From assembly GCA_026129545.1 (NCBI GenBank), contig JAHCHX010000001.1:1983501-2047500 (forward strand): a DNA stretch of 64,000 nt, read 5' to 3'. Position 1 is the stretch's first letter; each line of letters opens with the position of its first letter. Source of the stretch: Saprospiraceae bacterium (GTDB lineage: Bacteria; Bacteroidota; Bacteroidia; Chitinophagales; Saprospiraceae). The position numbers and the translations under genes were made by a program. This document shows positions 61,357 through 64,000 of this stretch, one piece after another. The notes beneath the pieces are model-generated. The model made no database searches and was not told the DNA's origin. It saw nothing but the letters and a program-made list of their open reading frames with translations.

Positions 61357-62568
61357 ATGACTGCCACAACGCAACAAAGCATTCTCTCTGACCGCGTCCT
61401 CCACCTCGCCGAATCCGAAACCCTCAAAATGGCCCGCATGGCACGCGAGCTCCGCGCACTCGGCCACGATGTCATCAGCCTCAGCCTCGGCGAGCCTGAT
61501 TTCGACACCCCAGACCATATCAAGGAAGCAGCCTACCAAGCCCTCAAAGACGGCTACACCAAATACACGCCCGTCGCGGGTTTGCCAGAACTGACGAAGG
61601 CCATCAGCGAAAAATTCAAGCGTGACAACGACTTGGACTACCGCCCCGAACAAATCGTGGTGAGCAACGGTGCCAAACAAACGGTCTATAACCTCTGCCA
61701 AGCCCTGCTCAACCCCGGCGACGAGGTGGTGGTGCTGGCACCCTACTGGGTCTCCTACTGGGAAATCGTGAAACTTTCCGGTGGCGTGCCAGTGCCCGTT
61801 TACGCAGGCGTGGAGCGCGATTTCAAACCCACGCCGCAGCAGATTGCGGATGCCATCACCGAGCGCACCAAGTTTGTGCTGTTCTCCTCGCCCTGCAACC
61901 CCACCGGCACGGTGTTCGACCGCGACGAGCTGCAGGCCTACGCGGATGCCATCGCGCCGCACAAGCACGTCCTCATCGTGAGCGACGAGATTTACGAATA
62001 TATCAACTTCACCCACGAACACGTCAGCATCGGCTCTTTTCCCAACGTGAAAGACCGCACCGTCACCATCAATGGTTTTGCCAAAGGGTTCGCCATGACG
62101 GGCTGGCGACTTGGCTACATGGGCGCGCCAAAATACCTCGCCGATGCATGCTCCAAAATACAGGGGCAGGTGACGAGCGGCGCTTCGTCGTTTGGCCAAA
62201 AAGCGGGCGCAGTCGCGCTCATGAGCGACCTCGCGCCTACCGAGACCATGCGCGAGGCATTCCGCGAGCGCCGCGACATCGTGATTTCGATGCTCGAAGA
62301 AATACCCGGCATCAAGACCAACCACCCCGACGGCGCTTTTTATATTTTCCCAGACATCAGTGCCTTTTTTGGAAAAACGGATGGCCACACCACGATTCGC
62401 AACGCCGACGACTTCTGCGATTATGTGATGTCCAACGCCTACGTCGGCCTCGTATCTGGCACGGCATTCGGCGACCCCAACTGCTTCCGGCTGAGCTACG
62501 CCGCCTCAGAGGCACAGCTGCGCGAGGCCATCAAACGGATGAAAAATGTGTTGGGAAGGCTGCGATAG
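61357..62568 (+). CDS. Aspartate/aromatic-type PLP aminotransferase
   Basis: Class I/II aminotransferase, 403 residues, exchanging amino groups between aspartate (or an aromatic amino acid) and 2-oxoglutarate. Marks: SLSLGEPDFDTPDHIKEAA (about 43), NGAKQTVYNLCQALLNPGD, SSPCNPTGTVFD (substrate carboxylate loop), SDEIYEYINF, and the PLP lysine in NGFAKGFAMTGWRLGY; the usual Ser before that lysine is Ala. The closing FRLSYAASE has the conserved Arg. Cytoplasmic. Confidence 0.94.
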   Translation: MTATTQQSILSDRVLHLAESETLKMARMARELRALGHDVISLSLGEPDFDTPDHIKEAAYQALKDGYTKYTPVAGLPELTKAISEKFKRDNDLDYRPEQIVVSNGAKQTVYNLCQALLNPGDEVVVLAPYWVSYWEIVKLSGGVPVPVYAGVERDFKPTPQQIADAITERTKFVLFSSPCNPTGTVFDRDELQAYADAIAPHKHVLIVSDEIYEYINFTHEHVSIGSFPNVKDRTVTINGFAKGFAMTGWRLGYMGAPKYLADACSKIQGQVTSGASSFGQKAGAVALMSDLAPTETMREAFRERRDIVISMLEEIPGIKTNHPDGAFYIFPDISAFFGKTDGHTTIRNADDFCDYVMSNAYVGLVSGTAFGDPNCFRLSYAASEAQLREAIKRMKNVLGRLR

Positions 62569-62739
62569 GCGCTGCGTTCATCTCGCCATTTCTCGCTCCG
62601 GCCGACAGTTTTTTGAGTTTTTTGGACAAAATTTATTCGATTTTGAAAACAAAATCAACCCAGTAAACCTTGTCAATCCTTTCAATGAAAAATCACCTGT
62701 CAGTGAGTAAAAGACAGAAGCACACAAACACTTTGCTCA

Positions 62740-63924
62740 ATGAAATTCAGACTCGCTTGCCTTCTGCTGCTCACCCCGCTTTTCCTTTTTTCAAACTGCA
62801 AAAAGCAATCAAGCCTCACAGATATTGACCCACCCGCTCAGGACACGACCAGCAAAAACTTTTTCTTTGGCGCAGACCTGTCATACGTCAACGAAATGGA
62901 GGACTGCGGCGTGGTTTACAAGGAAAACGGCACTGCCAAAGACCCTTACCGCATTTTTGCCGACAACAATTGCAACCTCGTCCGGCTGAGACTTTGGCAC
63001 ACTCCCTCTTGGCACGACACGCTGAACGCGGGCAAACGCTACTCCGATTTTCAGGATGTGAAAAAGAGCATCCGGCGTGCCAAAGACCTCGGTATGGCCG
63101 TGTTGCTCGATTTCCACCTTTCCGATACTTGGGCCGACCCCAGCCGCCAGTTGGTGCCAAAAGCATGGGAACCCGTGGTGGACAACTTGCCCGTGCTGAA
63201 AGACTCGCTCTTCAACTACATCTCACAGACACTCCTACAACTGAACGCCGAGGGACTGCTGCCCGAAATGGTGCAAATCGGCAACGAAACCAACCGGGGC
63301 ATCCTGCTTTCGCCGCAGGTCAACAACGCAGGATGGTCGTTGGATTGGAGCAGAAACAGCCAATTGTTCAACACCGCCATTAGCGCCGTGCGCAGCGTGG
63401 AACAAACCGTCGGCAAAAAGGTAAAAGTGGCGCTGCACGTCGCTGCTCCAGCAGAGGCAAAATGGCTCACGGAAGGTTTTTGGAATGCCGGAGTGAGGGA
63501 TTTCGACTTGATTGGCTTGTCCTATTATTGGGCTTGGCACAAACCCACGACCATCACAGAGGCTGGCAGCGTCGTAGCGGAGTTGCGTCAAAAATACCCC
63601 GGCAAGGACGTGATGATTTTTGAAACGGGCTACATCTGGACCACTCAATCGAACGACGCGGCGAACAATATCATCAGCGAGGTGCATCCCAACTATTCGC
63701 CCGCCAGCCCTGCCAACCAGCAAAAATGGCTTGTGGATTTGACCAAAGAAGTCATGAAACGCGGCGGAATCGGTGTCATTTATTGGGAGCCTGCGTGGGT
63801 TTCCTCGCCCTGCTGGACCCAATGGGGGCAAGGCTCGCATCAGGAACATGCCACGTTTTTTGATTTCCAAAACAATGTGCTGCCAACGGGAGGAATGTAC
63901 TGGATGACTCAAAAATACGATTGA
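62740..63924 (+). CDS. GH53 endo-beta-1,4-galactanase lipoprotein
   Basis: 394-residue lipoprotein (lipobox FSNC). Glycoside hydrolase family 53 cuts beta-1,4-galactan side chains of pectin. Marks: FFFGADLSYVNEMEDCG, NLVRLRLWHTPS, LLDFHLSDTWADPSRQ, the acid/base Glu in MVQIGNETNRGIL, and the nucleophile Glu in VMIFETGYIWT; WEPAWVSSPCWTQWGQGS near the end. Lipid anchoring suggests periplasmic or surface display. No transporter genes are in view. Confidence 0.95.
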   Translation: MKFRLACLLLLTPLFLFSNCKKQSSLTDIDPPAQDTTSKNFFFGADLSYVNEMEDCGVVYKENGTAKDPYRIFADNNCNLVRLRLWHTPSWHDTLNAGKRYSDFQDVKKSIRRAKDLGMAVLLDFHLSDTWADPSRQLVPKAWEPVVDNLPVLKDSLFNYISQTLLQLNAEGLLPEMVQIGNETNRGILLSPQVNNAGWSLDWSRNSQLFNTAISAVRSVEQTVGKKVKVALHVAAPAEAKWLTEGFWNAGVRDFDLIGLSYYWAWHKPTTITEAGSVVAELRQKYPGKDVMIFETGYIWTTQSNDAANNIISEVHPNYSPASPANQQKWLVDLTKEVMKRGGIGVIYWEPAWVSSPCWTQWGQGSHQEHATFFDFQNNVLPTGGMYWMTQKYD

Positions 63925-63942
63925 TGCGAATTAGGGATTGAG

Positions 63943-64000
63943 ATACACTTCGTGTCACCTGTTTTTGGGCATGGCCAAAAGCGCAATCTGCTCAAAATCG
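63943..64000 (+). repeat. 105-bp dispersed repeat, copy 4 (cut by window end)
   Basis: Has TTTTGGGCATGGC and GCGCAATCTGCTCAAAATC at the same offsets as the other copies, diverged in the first 20 bases. Plus orientation; the gene behind it is outside the window. Confidence 0.7.

Overview
The window looks like one chromosomal segment of a Bacteroidota bacterium, most likely of the Saprospiraceae/Chitinophagia branch. Reasons: type IX secretion (T9SS) C-terminal sorting domains, a SprB-type repeat, a GLPGLI-family protein next to a plug-bearing outer-membrane beta-barrel protein, a hybrid two-component regulator with a periplasmic propeller, many Bacteroidota-type lipoproteins, and a mraZ promoter of the Bacteroidota -33 TTTG / -7 TAnnTTTG type. 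No rRNA, tRNA or CRISPR array was seen. The species cannot be named from the sequence alone.

Layout. 1-9.8 kb: the tail of a sensor kinase, a GMC oxidoreductase, sucC, ftsE, a very large secreted protein with a gingipain-like (C25) core, and small genes including one broken by an in-frame stop. 9.9-16.5 kb: a T9SS propeller protein and an HTCS hybrid regulator. 16.5-36.4 kb: a complete division and cell wall (dcw) cluster on the minus strand, in transcription order mraZ-rsmH-[DUF4377 lipoprotein]-ftsL-ftsI-[Uma2 remnant, opposite strand]-murE-mraY-murD-ftsW-murG-[lipocalin-like lipoprotein]-murC-ftsQ-[four-helix-bundle gene]-ftsA-ftsZ, with a mraZ promoter/operator upstream and a terminator after ftsZ. 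36.8-38.0 kb: a decayed IS66 element with intact ends and target duplication, itself carrying a 226-bp MITE-like insert. 38-52.7 kb: GLPGLI protein plus outer-membrane protein, rdgB, a DUF2007 protein, an outer-membrane protein, a PD40-amidohydrolase, a recently duplicated lipoprotein pair, a TonB-dependent receptor and a MORN lipoprotein. 53-58 kb: two vanadium-haloperoxidase/PAP2-like lipoproteins flanking a response regulator and sensor kinase. 58-64 kb: outer-membrane and periplasmic hypotheticals, a membrane-anchored Ppx/GppA-like protein, an aspartate aminotransferase and a GH53 endo-galactanase.

The most unusual feature is the repeat content. Many dcw spacers are filled by short tandem repeats of different period: a 58-copy heptamer array before ftsI, a 14-copy heptamer array before ftsW, a 15-copy decamer array plus a 73-bp triplicate after ftsQ, and several copies of a hairpin-forming element with a conserved core close behind stop codons. 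The heptamer arrays are transcribed as RNA without any U directly before the ftsI and ftsW start codons. Separately, a 105-bp repeat occurs three times at exactly the same length, each time 4-22 nt upstream of a start codon and in the same orientation as that gene, with a fourth copy cut by the window end. It is either a small mobile element or an undescribed 5' leader element.
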